Shown piece after piece: positions 45,126 through 55,129 of a stretch of 64,000 bases of DNA. This DNA comes from Sphingobacterium zeae (GTDB lineage Bacteria; Bacteroidota; Bacteroidia; Sphingobacteriales; Sphingobacteriaceae). Both the position numbers and the translations under genes were made by a program. Position 1 is the first letter of the stretch. The number at the start of each line of letters is the position of its first letter. Below the pieces are notes generated by a model, which did no database searches, was not told where the DNA came from, and worked only from the letters and a program-made list of their open reading frames with translations. The stretch is from NCBI RefSeq assembly GCF_030818895.1, contig NZ_JAUTBA010000001.1, forward strand, positions 3,596,001-3,660,000, read 5' to 3'.

Positions 45126-46628
45126 ATGAAAATATCTCTTAACCTTACACTATGCTTCCTGCAACTTGCCCTATGTCTACAGGGGCAAGCACAACAGCAG
45201 AAAGCTGTAAATTCAGTTCCCAAAAAATACAATGTATTGTTTCTGATTGCGGACGACCTGCGAACAGATATGGGCATCTATGGCCATTCTTTGGCACATA
45301 CCCCCCACCTCGATCAGCTCGCGGTAAAAGGCGTATGGTTTGAACATGCCTATTGTCAATACCCATTGTGCAACCCCTCCAGATCATCGTTGTTAACAGG
45401 GAAACGCCCAACAAGCAGTGGCCTGTATGGAAATAGAGAATGGTTTAACGCATCTTTTCCAGACTGGATCAGCCTGCCTAAATATTTTAAGCAAAACGGT
45501 TACACGACTATTCGGAGTGGCAAAGTCTTTCATGGCGGAATAGATGACACCGAGGCCTGGGATATTGGCGGCGAGAAACGACAATACGGCACCGTGATCA
45601 ATGCTTCGGCTCCGTCTGCGGTGGACTCACAATCGTATTGGCAAGCCTACAGCAATTCAGCTCCCCGTATAGAACCCTACGCAGCGACAGTAGCATCCGA
45701 TAAATGGGCGGCCCTAACAGGCGAAGATGCCAGGCATATAGGCGACACGAAAGTGGCGGACAAAGCCATTCAATATTTAGAAGATCTCAAACAAGCCAAG
45801 CAACCTTTCTTTTTGGCCTGCGGCTTTTCAAAACCGCATACACCCTTTGTAGCCCCTAGGGAGTTTTTTGATCTATACGATTTAGACAGTATTGCCCTTC
45901 CTCCTGATTTTTCATCGATGCCCGGTATACCGGTGGGATTTCCGGCCGGATCCATCCGCCGGAGAAATGCCGATTTCTTTGTCAACCGCACGGCATCGAC
46001 ACAAGAAGCCAAGGAATATATCAGAGCCTACCTTGCCTGCATAAGTTACATGGACTGGAATGTGGGCCGGGTACTACAGAAACTGGAAGAATCCGGATTG
46101 AAAGAAAACACCATTGTGGTTTTTTGGAGCGATCATGGCTATCAACTGGGAGAAAAAGGGAAATGGTCCAAAGCCGGTTCCTTGTGGGAACAAGGCACCC
46201 GAGTGCCCTTTATTATTTACGATCCACGGGCACAAGGTAACGGGCAGTCTTCTCCTCGTGTGGTGGAGCTGCTAGACATTTACCCAACTTTAGTCGACCT
46301 ATGTGGACTACCCAGCTATAAGAACCTAGAAGGAAAAAGTTTAAAGCCATTGCTTTATGAACCTGATAAAACCTGGGAAAGACCTGCTTATACCGTTTGG
46401 AACGAAAATGGAAAAGGTGTTACGGGGATCACCGTTCGAACTGAAAAATGGCGATATGCGGAATTTTTCGGACATGGTACCGGAAAATCGCTGACAGATG
46501 TGGTTCGCGATCCCCATCAATTGATTAATCTCGCGAACGATCAGCAGTATGCAGACATTGTTGATTATTTCCACCAGCTGGTTATGCAACAGGTTAAGGG
46601 CAAGGTTGAGCTCCCTCCTTCAAAATAA
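45126..46628 (+). CDS. Secreted S1-family sulfatase (iduronate-2-sulfatase-like)
   Basis: This 500-residue enzyme has a signal peptide ending QGQAQ and a type I sulfatase fold. The N-terminal metal-binding NVLFLIADDLRTDMG is followed by the formylglycine motif C-N-P-S-R near residue 82 (LCNPSRSSLLTG). FSKPHTPFVAP and WSDHGYQLGEKGKWSK are typical of the iduronate-2-sulfatase-like subgroup. It would remove sulfate esters in the periplasm. The motif cysteine must be converted to formylglycine by an anSME enzyme, which is not in this window. A strong hairpin terminator follows. Confidence 0.9.
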   Translation: MKISLNLTLCFLQLALCLQGQAQQQKAVNSVPKKYNVLFLIADDLRTDMGIYGHSLAHTPHLDQLAVKGVWFEHAYCQYPLCNPSRSSLLTGKRPTSSGLYGNREWFNASFPDWISLPKYFKQNGYTTIRSGKVFHGGIDDTEAWDIGGEKRQYGTVINASAPSAVDSQSYWQAYSNSAPRIEPYAATVASDKWAALTGEDARHIGDTKVADKAIQYLEDLKQAKQPFFLACGFSKPHTPFVAPREFFDLYDLDSIALPPDFSSMPGIPVGFPAGSIRRRNADFFVNRTASTQEAKEYIRAYLACISYMDWNVGRVLQKLEESGLKENTIVVFWSDHGYQLGEKGKWSKAGSLWEQGTRVPFIIYDPRAQGNGQSSPRVVELLDIYPTLVDLCGLPSYKNLEGKSLKPLLYEPDKTWERPAYTVWNENGKGVTGITVRTEKWRYAEFFGHGTGKSLTDVVRDPHQLINLANDQQYADIVDYFHQLVMQQVKGKVELPPSK

Positions 46629-46643
46629 GATATCGATTTTGCT

Positions 46644-46682
46644 AATAACAAAGGGTCTTCAATCATTAAACCCTTTGTTATT
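46644..46682. terminator. Hairpin terminator after the sulfatase gene
   Basis: AATAACAAAGGGT pairs perfectly with ACCCTTTGTTATT (13 base pairs, 13-base loop), 15 bases after the sulfatase stop and before the convergent TlpA-like gene. A run of six T follows eight bases later. Confidence 0.85.
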
Positions 46683-46729
46683 CAAGTCTTTTTTAATGCC
46701 CGAACAGCTGCATGGACGCATTCAACAAA

Positions 46730-48685
46730 TTAATCCTCCAATTCTTTGAGGTATTCGATCATGGCATCCAAGCTCTGCAGTAGCTTTTCACCTTCAAATC
46801 CCACTTTCCGAAAGCGGATGTTCCCCTTTTTGTCCAGGATCAATGTTGTCGGAATGGATGTGATATCCAGCTTGCTACTGAGCTTTTTATCCTGATTGTA
46901 ATAAAATGTAAAGTCAAATTCGGGATTGGCCTTTGCCCATTTGTACGCATCGTCCCAGCTGTTTCCACTGCCCGAATTGAGGACAACGAACTTCACCTGC
47001 GGATCATCCGCATATTTCTTGTATACCTGATGCAAATAGGGAAATGAGGCGATGCAGGGCTTGCACCAGGTTGCCCAAAAATCAATGATGACAATCTTGT
47101 CCTTCAGTTCCGTTTTGAGCAACGGTTTCTTGTCCATATCGACAATGCTGATATCCTCTGGAAATGGTGTACTGCCGATGATATTCTGAAACTCCTTGTA
47201 ATATGCTTGTTTCCATTGCTTGTCAAGCTTGCTAAAATAAGCCTGCCGTTCGGCAGCATTGTCCGTTCCGTTTTTAATGATCGCTTTGTCGAGAAGCTCA
47301 CGCGTCGCCGCATCAAAAGGAGCATAACGATAGGCTGCCTCCAATGCGGGTATTGCACTGTTTGGATCATTCCACTGCTGATACTGCATGGCCACTGCGC
47401 GGAGCAATGCCGCCGATTTGAGTGTAGGGATACTTTTAGTAAACCAGTCACGGGCCGCTTCGGGCTGGTTTAACTGCGCAAGGATAAGTCCCTGATTGGC
47501 TATAATTTCTGCTTTTACGGCAGCAATCTTATCCGCCCTGGCCGGATCATGGGCCACCAGATAGCCCGTTTCGGGGAAATAGCGTATTAGACTTACCGGA
47601 TAGGCCGCAACACTGTCGAGTAGATACAAATTGAGTTTGGACGCCTCCTGCAGCATCAGCTTATGATCTAAGAGCAGCTGCACATACTGATTGTATGCAC
47701 GCCATTTGTAGGGATCTTGCTCCCATCGGGTGATCAGGGGCAGGTATTTCTTGGCCTGTACGCTGTCACCATGCCGCACATAGTAGGTAAAAAGATAGTC
47801 GTAAGCGCTGCCATAGGCCGCCTCATTATCGGCGGTTTTAAGGCCAAGAAGCTGCCCGATCTTGGCAACCACTGCCGTGGAATCCTGCTCGCGAAACAAT
47901 TTATTGAGCCGATAGGCTATGCCGATCTTCTTGTTGGGAAACTCGTCGATCACCACCTGGCGGATCGAATCTACTTTTTGATTTTGGCCGAGTATCAGAT
48001 AACCCATGGTCACCTTGTTGAGGTTCCCTTCAAAGAGCGGATTGCTTCTAAATTTTTGTTCCACCACCGCCAAGCCCTTTTGCAACAGCCGCTCCTGCTG
48101 GGCCGGACCAGCGTTTTTCATCTGTAGCACAATCAGTCGGAGCTGTGCCTCGTAATTGTCGGGATACAGACTCAGCTCTTTTTTGAGATAATGTTCCTGG
48201 GTAGCTAAGATATGATCTGAGGTTTTATCCTGAACCGGTACGCTATATGATTTTCCCAGGTAATTGCCGGCAATCAGTTTACCCTGCTTATAGACGTAGA
48301 TCTCATACTGACTGCTATCACTTGCCTGCTGCACAAATTTCTTGTCTTTGTCGGCGATCGTAAAGCAGGAAAAGTTGGCGTAGGCAGGCAGTTTAAAACG
48401 CAGACGCCAGATTTCACCTTCTTGCTGCATGGCCATGCGGCTCGGAAATTCGTAAAAATTGGAGTAGTTGAAATCTACGAAAAATGGCCCTGCGCCAGGA
48501 GCAGCAGTAGATTTCCCCGGATCAAAGCTGATGGTCACGGTATCACCGGCCGCTGCTTTTTGCGGCGAAATGCTTACTTGTGCCTGCACTCCCAAGGTTG
48601 CTGGCAGCAACAGCAGCAGCAAGGCCTGTCTAAATAGCAGCGAGGCCTGTTTATATAGCTTAATCATTCTGTTGGAGGTTAGCAT
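46730..48685 (-). CDS. TlpA-like periplasmic thioredoxin protein with helical repeats
   Basis: This 651-residue exported protein has a signal peptide (LLLLLLPATLGVQAQ), an N-terminal Ig-like domain, a helical TPR-like middle (about residues 160-500) and a C-terminal thioredoxin fold with WATWCKPC near residue 541 and the cis-proline in SIPTTLIL. It may reduce or guard disulfides during substrate use. The start is either 48685 or 48667; both overlap the upstream SusD gene, showing tight coupling. Third gene of the sigma/FecR-linked SusC-SusD operon. Confidence 0.88.
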   Translation of the reverse strand: MLTSNRMIKLYKQASLLFRQALLLLLLPATLGVQAQVSISPQKAAAGDTVTISFDPGKSTAAPGAGPFFVDFNYSNFYEFPSRMAMQQEGEIWRLRFKLPAYANFSCFTIADKDKKFVQQASDSSQYEIYVYKQGKLIAGNYLGKSYSVPVQDKTSDHILATQEHYLKKELSLYPDNYEAQLRLIVLQMKNAGPAQQERLLQKGLAVVEQKFRSNPLFEGNLNKVTMGYLILGQNQKVDSIRQVVIDEFPNKKIGIAYRLNKLFREQDSTAVVAKIGQLLGLKTADNEAAYGSAYDYLFTYYVRHGDSVQAKKYLPLITRWEQDPYKWRAYNQYVQLLLDHKLMLQEASKLNLYLLDSVAAYPVSLIRYFPETGYLVAHDPARADKIAAVKAEIIANQGLILAQLNQPEAARDWFTKSIPTLKSAALLRAVAMQYQQWNDPNSAIPALEAAYRYAPFDAATRELLDKAIIKNGTDNAAERQAYFSKLDKQWKQAYYKEFQNIIGSTPFPEDISIVDMDKKPLLKTELKDKIVIIDFWATWCKPCIASFPYLHQVYKKYADDPQVKFVVLNSGSGNSWDDAYKWAKANPEFDFTFYYNQDKKLSSKLDITSIPTTLILDKKGNIRFRKVGFEGEKLLQSLDAMIEYLKELED

Positions 48686-50051
48686 TTGTGATTAGAATAG
48701 CACTGGCGATCGGTATTTTGGTATCGCTTTCAGTAAAGTCTGTTTTGACCTTCGAAAGTACAGGCAGGGCTCTGTTTGTTCGCACCAGGTCAAACCAACG
48801 GTGTCCCCATTCGCCGAGCAGTTCCAGCTGACGCTCCTTTTCGAGTGCCAGGGCGATGCCCGCTTTGTCCAGGGTTTGTGGCAATGCAGCAAGGCCTGCA
48901 CGCTCGCGGATTTGATTGATATCCTGTAATGCCGCCGGCAACTTATTCTGGTTTAGCCGCGCTTCTGCACGGATCAGATACTGCTCGGCAAGGCGCAGCA
49001 CGGTATTGTATTCGGTCACAGGTGCGCCTGTGCGCACCTTATACTTATACGGCATATAAAGCGTCTTATTACTTACCACATAAGGTTTTAACCACATCGC
49101 TTTACGTAAATCGTTCTCCTCATAGGCCGCTACCGTGGCATCATACACCTGATAGTAACTCCTTGCTGTAGCTACTGCCGGAACGATGCTGAAGCCTTCC
49201 CAGGTGTTGACCCCGGCAGTGGAAAGATTTACCGTCTGCAGTTGCCAGATCGCTTCTTTGCTCGTTTTCAAAAAAACTGTATTGAGGTCGCGCGACAGTT
49301 CATACCGATTATCCGCGATGACTTTGTCGGCCATCGCTTCGGCATTGGCCCAGTCGCCATGATACAGATAGACCCTGGCCAATAGCGCGTCAACTGCTTT
49401 TCTATTAGGGCGGGTACGCTCATTGCCCTGATAAGCATCCGCAATATCAACAGCAGCTTTCTGTAGATCATCCACCATGAAAGCATAGAGCTCTTCCCTG
49501 GAAGCCGGCCCCTTTTGATTGTTGGCTTCCAAATCTTTGGTATCCGTGATCAAAGGCACTTTATTGAAGAGGTTGCTCAGGTAAAAGTAATTGAACACGC
49601 GCGTAAAACGGGCCTCGGCCGATAACTGCGCTTTCACGGAGCTGCTGAGTGCCGACGCTTCGACACCTTCTATAATCTTATTGCTGTGATTGATATAGCT
49701 ATAAGGTTGCGACCAAAGTCGGTCGAGATAAGACGTGGCCGGACTTAGTTTATTGTATTTGTATTCATCGTAGCTTGTAAAGGCTGAGTTATAATCGTCG
49801 GCCAGGCTGGACAGTACAATGGTCATCAGTCCACTGGCAAACTGGTTATTGTAGTTGTTCATACTGGTATAGAGTCCGCCCACGGTTGCTGTGGCCGTCT
49901 TTTCGTCACTGAAAGCCGACGCTGCCGCCACTTCCGTCTTGGGTGGGTCCACGACCAGAAATTTATTGCAGGAGATGTTAAGCAGTGGTGTCGCAAAAAG
50001 GCTGTAGATGATATATTTGTTCATAGGATAAGTCTTTAGTTTTATGATCAT
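48660..50051 (-). CDS. SusD-type surface lipoprotein (sigma/FecR-linked locus)
   Basis: The 463-residue protein carries a lipoprotein signal with SCNKFLVVDPP after about residue 27. An internal start at MNKYIIYSLFATPLLNISC (about 50024) would give a more standard signal peptide. SusD features include FTRVFNYFYLSNLFNKVP, AVDALLARVYLYHGDWANAEAMADKVI and the C-terminal ALEKERQLELLGEWGHRWFDLVR. Its first base overlaps the SusC stop by one base (50051). Confidence 0.9.
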   Translation of the reverse strand: MIIKLKTYPMNKYIIYSLFATPLLNISCNKFLVVDPPKTEVAAASAFSDEKTATATVGGLYTSMNNYNNQFASGLMTIVLSSLADDYNSAFTSYDEYKYNKLSPATSYLDRLWSQPYSYINHSNKIIEGVEASALSSSVKAQLSAEARFTRVFNYFYLSNLFNKVPLITDTKDLEANNQKGPASREELYAFMVDDLQKAAVDIADAYQGNERTRPNRKAVDALLARVYLYHGDWANAEAMADKVIADNRYELSRDLNTVFLKTSKEAIWQLQTVNLSTAGVNTWEGFSIVPAVATARSYYQVYDATVAAYEENDLRKAMWLKPYVVSNKTLYMPYKYKVRTGAPVTEYNTVLRLAEQYLIRAEARLNQNKLPAALQDINQIRERAGLAALPQTLDKAGIALALEKERQLELLGEWGHRWFDLVRTNRALPVLSKVKTDFTESDTKIPIASAILITNANLQQND

Positions 50052-53000
50052 TAGAAAGTGAGCTGAACCGCAAATGTATACGTGCGCATGGATGGCGTGG
50101 CGCTGTTCCGTACCGAACCGAAGGGATTGACATCCGAAACATAAGCGCGGTCAAATCCAGGCATCTCGGGATCCATACCTCTGAAGCTTGTCCAGGTAAA
50201 GAGGTTCTGCGCATTAAACTGTACCACAGCGCGGCTCATATTGATCTTCTTTGCCCATTTGGAGATATCGTAACTGAGCGATACATTTTTTAAGCGGATG
50301 AACGACGCATCGTCCCATACTGCCGATGAATAGCGGTAGTAATTTCGGTAAGCCAGATTGGCTTCGTTGGCGCTGTTGGCTGTGGCGCGTGGTACATCCG
50401 TCACATCTCCGGGCTGCTGCCAACGGTTTAACACATATTCATCCAGGTTGCCCAATCCGCCAATGGTCGTTGCCTGTGGGCCGTAACCAATGGAGGGGCC
50501 CTCCTGCTTGACAAATTGGAATAGAAATCCAAGGCTCACATCGCCATAACTCAGATTATTGCCCATACCGCCATAGTACCTTGGCAGCAGGGATCCCAGC
50601 GTCACATAATCGTTGAAATCCGTAATTTTCCCGTCACCATCCACATCCCGGAATTGAGCGACCCCGGTTTGCGGATCCACTCCCGTAAACTCAAATCCGC
50701 GGACGATACGGGTGGACTCGCCAATGACGTATCGCCTCGCATCGCTGCTACTTGCAAGCCCGGGATATTCCAGCAGGGTATTGGAAGGGAAAGTGATATT
50801 GAAATTGGTTTTCCAGCTGAACTTTTCCTTCTGGATATTCACGCTGCTTAGCTCTAACTCAAAGCCCTTATTTTCAATCAATGCGGGTGTATTACCAAAA
50901 TAAGAATTATAGCCGGTCTGCGGTGCGAGCACGATATTGATCAGCTGATTATCCGATCTATTGTTGTAATAATTGGCCGTAAGGAATATACGATCTCTGA
51001 TGAAACCCAAGTCGAGACCCAGTTCTTTCTTTTTAATTTCTTCCCATCCAAAATTGGGATTAAACACCCGGGTTGGATAAAGCCCCGTGATGCCCTGGTA
51101 GGCAAAGCCCGTTCCCCAGGTATCGAGGTACTGGTAATCGCCGATCTGGTCATTGCCCGTCACTCCCCAGCTGGCACGTAACTTGCCGAAGCTCAAGATA
51201 GACTGATCCTGGAGAAATTCTTCGCTGCTGAACACCCAGGCTGCCCCGATCGACCCAAAATTACCGTACTTATTGTTGGGCCCAAAGCGGGAAGAGCCAT
51301 CCCTTCGGTAGCTGAAATTCAACAGATATTTGTCGGCATAGGCATAATTGATCCGGCCAAATGCAGACTGGTAACGGTAATCGGCATACTGATTGTTGCG
51401 ATTCACAAGGATACCTGCAGCGCCGATATTGTTTAGCTGCGAATCACTCGGGTAACTGCTGCCATCGAAATATTTCCCTTCGCTGACCCTTTGCTGCCAG
51501 GTTCCCCCCAAAAGTAGTTTAAAATCATGTTTACCAAAGGTTTTGCTGTAGTTTAATTGCGGTTCAATGATATAGGACTGATAATCCGAATTCCCGTAAG
51601 AGGCCATTGAACCCGTGCTCGTCAATGGATTAAATCCCGCATTGGGCAGCAGGCGTGTCTGGTCCATGCTTTTGAGGTTGTAGCCCAAATTGACTTTTGC
51701 GACCAGTTCGGGTAAGATCGCATATTCGGCAGAAAAGTTGGCCAAAAGGGATTTTGATTTCGAAACACTCGAGCGCTCCATATAGGCGGCGGGATTCTGT
51801 AAACTCTGTTGGAACCAATAATAGCCGCCCTTTTCATCATATAAAGGATAGTTGGGCGCCAGGTTATAGAACTGCGCAATATCGGTCGGTACGGTATTAT
51901 TACGGTCCAGGTTAAGGTTGAAACTGCTGTTGAGCTTAAATCGCTGATCTTTGGACTGCGTAGACAAGTTCAACAGCGCACCACCGCGCTGATAATTCTT
52001 ATTGCCCGGCAAGGGATCCCCCTGACGATTGAAATTGGCACTGGCCAGGTATTGGGTATTTTCGTTACCTCCGGAAAATGACAGCTGATAGGTCGAGAAA
52101 GGAGAAGATGCACCATAAAACTCCTTTTGCCAGTCGCTGTAGGCGGACTGATCCCAAGTGAGCAGATCCGGTGCATTATCTGCTGTCGCTTTCAAGTTAT
52201 CGTTTTTAAAGCCTTCTTTCCGGATTTCCAAATATTGCTCGGTATTGAGCATCTTCAGGTTTCGAATGGCTTTACCGGAGCCCACATTGGCATTAAAGTC
52301 TATTTTAAGACCGCTCTTATTTCCCTTTTTCGTTGTGATCAGGATCACTCCATTACCACCGCGGGAGCCATAAATGGCTGTTGCATCGGCATCCTTCAGC
52401 ACATCGATGCGTTCAATATCCCTTGGATTGATCAGGCTGAGCGGACTTTGGTTGCCATTGGCCGAGGTAAACTGGTTCATGCTTTCGTCCGAAAATGGAA
52501 TACCGTCGATGATGTAAAGCGGACTGCTGCCATTAGTCAAAGAGTTGACGCCACGCAGCTGCACCTGAAAGGAGCTGCCCGGCAAGCCCGAATTGGAGGC
52601 GATATTGAGTCCGGCAACGCGCCCCTGCAAGGCCGCCAAGGGGTCTAGTACCGGTTGTGTTTCGATCTCCCTGCTCGTGACGCTAGATACCGAACCCGTA
52701 TTTTTGCGTATCGAAGACGTCCCGTAACCGATTACCACTACCTCATCCAGGTTACCGGGATCTACCTCGAGACTGATGTCGATGATACCCTTAGCCTGAA
52801 CCGTGACTTCCTTGCTGCGGTAGCCCACATAACTCAAAAGTAGTATATCATCCTGCTGCAGGCCATTTAAACTAAAACCACCGTTAGCATCGGTCATCGT
52901 ACTAGCTACCTTATTTTTAACGCGTACACTAACCCCTTCAAGCGCTGCACCGGATCCATTGCTGACCCGACCGGAAATGGTCATCTGGACCGCCTTTGCA

Positions 53001-53296
53001 GCCCCCTTCCCCTGGAGTACAATGGTATTTTTGACAATTTGGTAGCGTATGCCTTTAGCTGAGAACGCCTGCCTGAGGAGTTCAGGAATATTGGCGTTGT
53101 TTAAATTGACATTTACTGGTAGATCCGGATTGATCTCATTGGGATCATACACAAAGCGATAATCACTGCGTTGCTCGATGGATTTGACGAGCTGTTTAAA
53201 TCGGACATGGTCAATTGACTTGTCTGCCTGCTGGATCAAAGCATAGCCATTCACATGCATCAGCATCAATAGCAGGGTTTTTACGGACTTTTTCAT
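50051..53296 (-). CDS. SusC-type TonB-dependent transporter with STN signalling domain
   Basis: This 1081-residue transporter has a signal peptide and then a secretin/TonB short N-terminal (STN) domain at about residues 28-97 (FKQLVKSIEQRSDYRFVYDP and LLRQAFSAKGIRYQIVKNTIVLQ). A carboxypeptidase-regulatory-like domain, LDEVVVIGYGTSSIRKN, a plug with DGIPFS and DVLKDADATAIYGSRGGNGV, and the barrel follow. The STN domain contacts FecR-type anti-sigma factors, and such genes lie directly upstream. Import of substrate is therefore likely to switch on its own operon. Confidence 0.94.
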   Translation of the reverse strand: MKKSVKTLLLMLMHVNGYALIQQADKSIDHVRFKQLVKSIEQRSDYRFVYDPNEINPDLPVNVNLNNANIPELLRQAFSAKGIRYQIVKNTIVLQGKGAAKAVQMTISGRVSNGSGAALEGVSVRVKNKVASTMTDANGGFSLNGLQQDDILLLSYVGYRSKEVTVQAKGIIDISLEVDPGNLDEVVVIGYGTSSIRKNTGSVSSVTSREIETQPVLDPLAALQGRVAGLNIASNSGLPGSSFQVQLRGVNSLTNGSSPLYIIDGIPFSDESMNQFTSANGNQSPLSLINPRDIERIDVLKDADATAIYGSRGGNGVILITTKKGNKSGLKIDFNANVGSGKAIRNLKMLNTEQYLEIRKEGFKNDNLKATADNAPDLLTWDQSAYSDWQKEFYGASSPFSTYQLSFSGGNENTQYLASANFNRQGDPLPGNKNYQRGGALLNLSTQSKDQRFKLNSSFNLNLDRNNTVPTDIAQFYNLAPNYPLYDEKGGYYWFQQSLQNPAAYMERSSVSKSKSLLANFSAEYAILPELVAKVNLGYNLKSMDQTRLLPNAGFNPLTSTGSMASYGNSDYQSYIIEPQLNYSKTFGKHDFKLLLGGTWQQRVSEGKYFDGSSYPSDSQLNNIGAAGILVNRNNQYADYRYQSAFGRINYAYADKYLLNFSYRRDGSSRFGPNNKYGNFGSIGAAWVFSSEEFLQDQSILSFGKLRASWGVTGNDQIGDYQYLDTWGTGFAYQGITGLYPTRVFNPNFGWEEIKKKELGLDLGFIRDRIFLTANYYNNRSDNQLINIVLAPQTGYNSYFGNTPALIENKGFELELSSVNIQKEKFSWKTNFNITFPSNTLLEYPGLASSSDARRYVIGESTRIVRGFEFTGVDPQTGVAQFRDVDGDGKITDFNDYVTLGSLLPRYYGGMGNNLSYGDVSLGFLFQFVKQEGPSIGYGPQATTIGGLGNLDEYVLNRWQQPGDVTDVPRATANSANEANLAYRNYYRYSSAVWDDASFIRLKNVSLSYDISKWAKKINMSRAVVQFNAQNLFTWTSFRGMDPEMPGFDRAYVSDVNPFGSVRNSATPSMRTYTFAVQLTF

Positions 53297-53335
53297 AAGG
53301 TATTTAGATTGAAAATTCGTTTGTTACGATTTTGG

Positions 53336-54388
53336 TTAGGGAATAAGCAAGAGTTCGTTTTTCTCAATGGTATAATTGATACCGGCGAAGCGTAAAATCT
53401 TCAGCACTTCTTCAAAGGATTCTTTTTTGCTGATTTTTCCACTAAGGACTTTATTTTTATAGGCAGGCGACAGGCTATAGGTGAAATTGTACCAACGCGC
53501 CAGATCCGCTAAAATCTCAGGCAACGGTGTCTGGTCAAATTCAAAGTACCCGTCTTTCCAGTTGGCTATATCGGGCTGGCTGTTTTCCGCCAGCCGCTGG
53601 AAGGCTCCATTCAGCACATTCAGCTGGATCCGCTGTCCGGGCAGCAGAATCTCGTCCAGGCCAGCATTGCTGACCCGTATTTTCCCTTCGTCAAGCTGGG
53701 TCGTTAAAAGTGCGTTGTCCTTTGGATACAACTTCACGTTGAAAGCTGTCCCCAGTGCTTCGATACGGGTGTTCCCCACGTGCACAATAAAAGGTTTCGC
53801 TTTATTTTTGGCCACCTTAAAATAAGCCTCACCTTCCAGAAATACCGAACGTTTATGTTCATTATACCCCGGTTCAATTTTGAGCTTGCTGTCGGCATTT
53901 AACCACACCAGCGTACCATCCGGAAGTTCCATTTTAAATTCCTGTCCCCTTTTGGTTTGAAGCGCCACGTTGCTATCCTTATGCCGATCGAGCCACTCGG
54001 GGCTAAACGGCTTTTCCTTACTCAGGCTCACCACCTCATTTCCGATCAAAAGATCGGCCTGAAATTGACCAATACTAAAGGGCAATGGCTTCGGAGCTTG
54101 CTGCCGCGGGGAAAAGAAGTATATCGCCGCACCGGCCATCAAAAAAAACACCATACTGGCCGCAACCTTTAAATAGGCTTTTTTATGGCGTTTAGCCCGC
54201 CATTCGGGACCAAAAATATGCTGTTGGAAAAACTGGTCTTCGGCAGCCAGATCCAGTTCGGGAATGTCTTTTGCATTATTTTGCCGGCTGAGCTGATTGT
54301 ACCAACTTTCGACAAGTGCATTTTCTTCAGTGCTGCACATACCCTGTTGGTACTTCTCCAGTAATTGTTTCGTTAATCGTGGTTTCAT
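53336..54388 (-). CDS. FecR-family anti-sigma factor
   Basis: This 350-residue inner-membrane protein has a cytoplasmic N-terminal helical part that would hold the sigma factor, one transmembrane helix at about residues 72-90, a periplasmic FecR domain (about 130-240, TKRGQEFKMELPDGTLVWLNADSKL) and a C-terminal DUF4974 domain (about 270-348) related to STN. It relays the state of the SusC STN domain to the sigma factor encoded 44 bases upstream. Confidence 0.93.
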   Translation of the reverse strand: MKPRLTKQLLEKYQQGMCSTEENALVESWYNQLSRQNNAKDIPELDLAAEDQFFQQHIFGPEWRAKRHKKAYLKVAASMVFFLMAGAAIYFFSPRQQAPKPLPFSIGQFQADLLIGNEVVSLSKEKPFSPEWLDRHKDSNVALQTKRGQEFKMELPDGTLVWLNADSKLKIEPGYNEHKRSVFLEGEAYFKVAKNKAKPFIVHVGNTRIEALGTAFNVKLYPKDNALLTTQLDEGKIRVSNAGLDEILLPGQRIQLNVLNGAFQRLAENSQPDIANWKDGYFEFDQTPLPEILADLARWYNFTYSLSPAYKNKVLSGKISKKESFEEVLKILRFAGINYTIEKNELLLIP

Positions 54389-54432
54389 AGGTACTATCCT
54401 GTATACTATTTAGAAGACAGGATAGCGGCAAC

Positions 54433-55020
54433 TTAGTGGTAGAAAAAAATAAAAATTGTGCGTATTTTTTTTCTCAGAACCGTCAAAGCATTGTAAATCT
54501 GCTTTTTGACTGTCTGCTCAGAGATCTCAAGTTCTGCGGCGATCTCCCGATAACTCCGCTGCTCGAATCGACTTTTTTTGAAGATCAAAGCCATTTTGCG
54601 GGGCAGCTTTTCAATCGCTTGATCAATTTGCTCCGCTAATTCTTTTTCCCGCAACAGATCGTCGGGCATCACTTCAAATGTTGGGGCTGCGTGCTCGAGG
54701 TAAGTCTCATATTTCCGACCCACATCCTGGCTGGCAATGCGGTTAATGACCAGGTTACGGGCAGAGCGATAAAGATAAGCCTGATACGAGTGTACGATTT
54801 CCAGACGCTCCATGCGATCCCAGAGATTCGTAAAAATTTCCTGCACAATATCACGTGCCTCGTCCTGGTCATCCAACATTCGGAAAACATGCACGTACAG
54901 ATTGCCCCAATTTTCTTCATAAAGTTGGGTAAACAATTGTCTGACATGCGTTACGTTCATTCTCGATGGTTTAGCTATAGTTGATAAGTCAAAATTAGGC
55001 TTTATTTTTAGCAAAGTCAA
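54433..55020 (-). CDS. ECF RNA polymerase sigma factor
   Basis: This is a short sigma-70-family protein with region 2 (LFTQLYEENWGNLYVHVFRM and DDQDEARDIVQEIFTNLW) and region 4 (LPRKMALIFKKSRFEQ and SYREIAAELEISEQTVKKQIYNAL). The start at 54960 (MNVTHVRQLF) is as likely as 55020 and matches usual family length. It should direct RNA polymerase to the downstream SusC operon and is held by the adjacent FecR protein. Confidence 0.92.
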   Translation of the reverse strand: MTLLKIKPNFDLSTIAKPSRMNVTHVRQLFTQLYEENWGNLYVHVFRMLDDQDEARDIVQEIFTNLWDRMERLEIVHSYQAYLYRSARNLVINRIASQDVGRKYETYLEHAAPTFEVMPDDLLREKELAEQIDQAIEKLPRKMALIFKKSRFEQRSYREIAAELEISEQTVKKQIYNALTVLRKKIRTIFIFFYH

Positions 55021-55129
55021 TTGATGATGGATTTCTTACAAAACCAGTAGAATAATGCAACTGCAAGCATTTTATCTTTTTTGCGCACATTTGAGCATTA
55101 AAAAAAGTAATTTTATATAAAACAAAATA

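Noticed and set aside
55073..55099. Short frame MLKCAQKR upstream of the sigma factor gene as a third leader peptide
   Set aside because: Eight codons without the Arg-Met-Cys ending, the 14-base element or comparable spacing.
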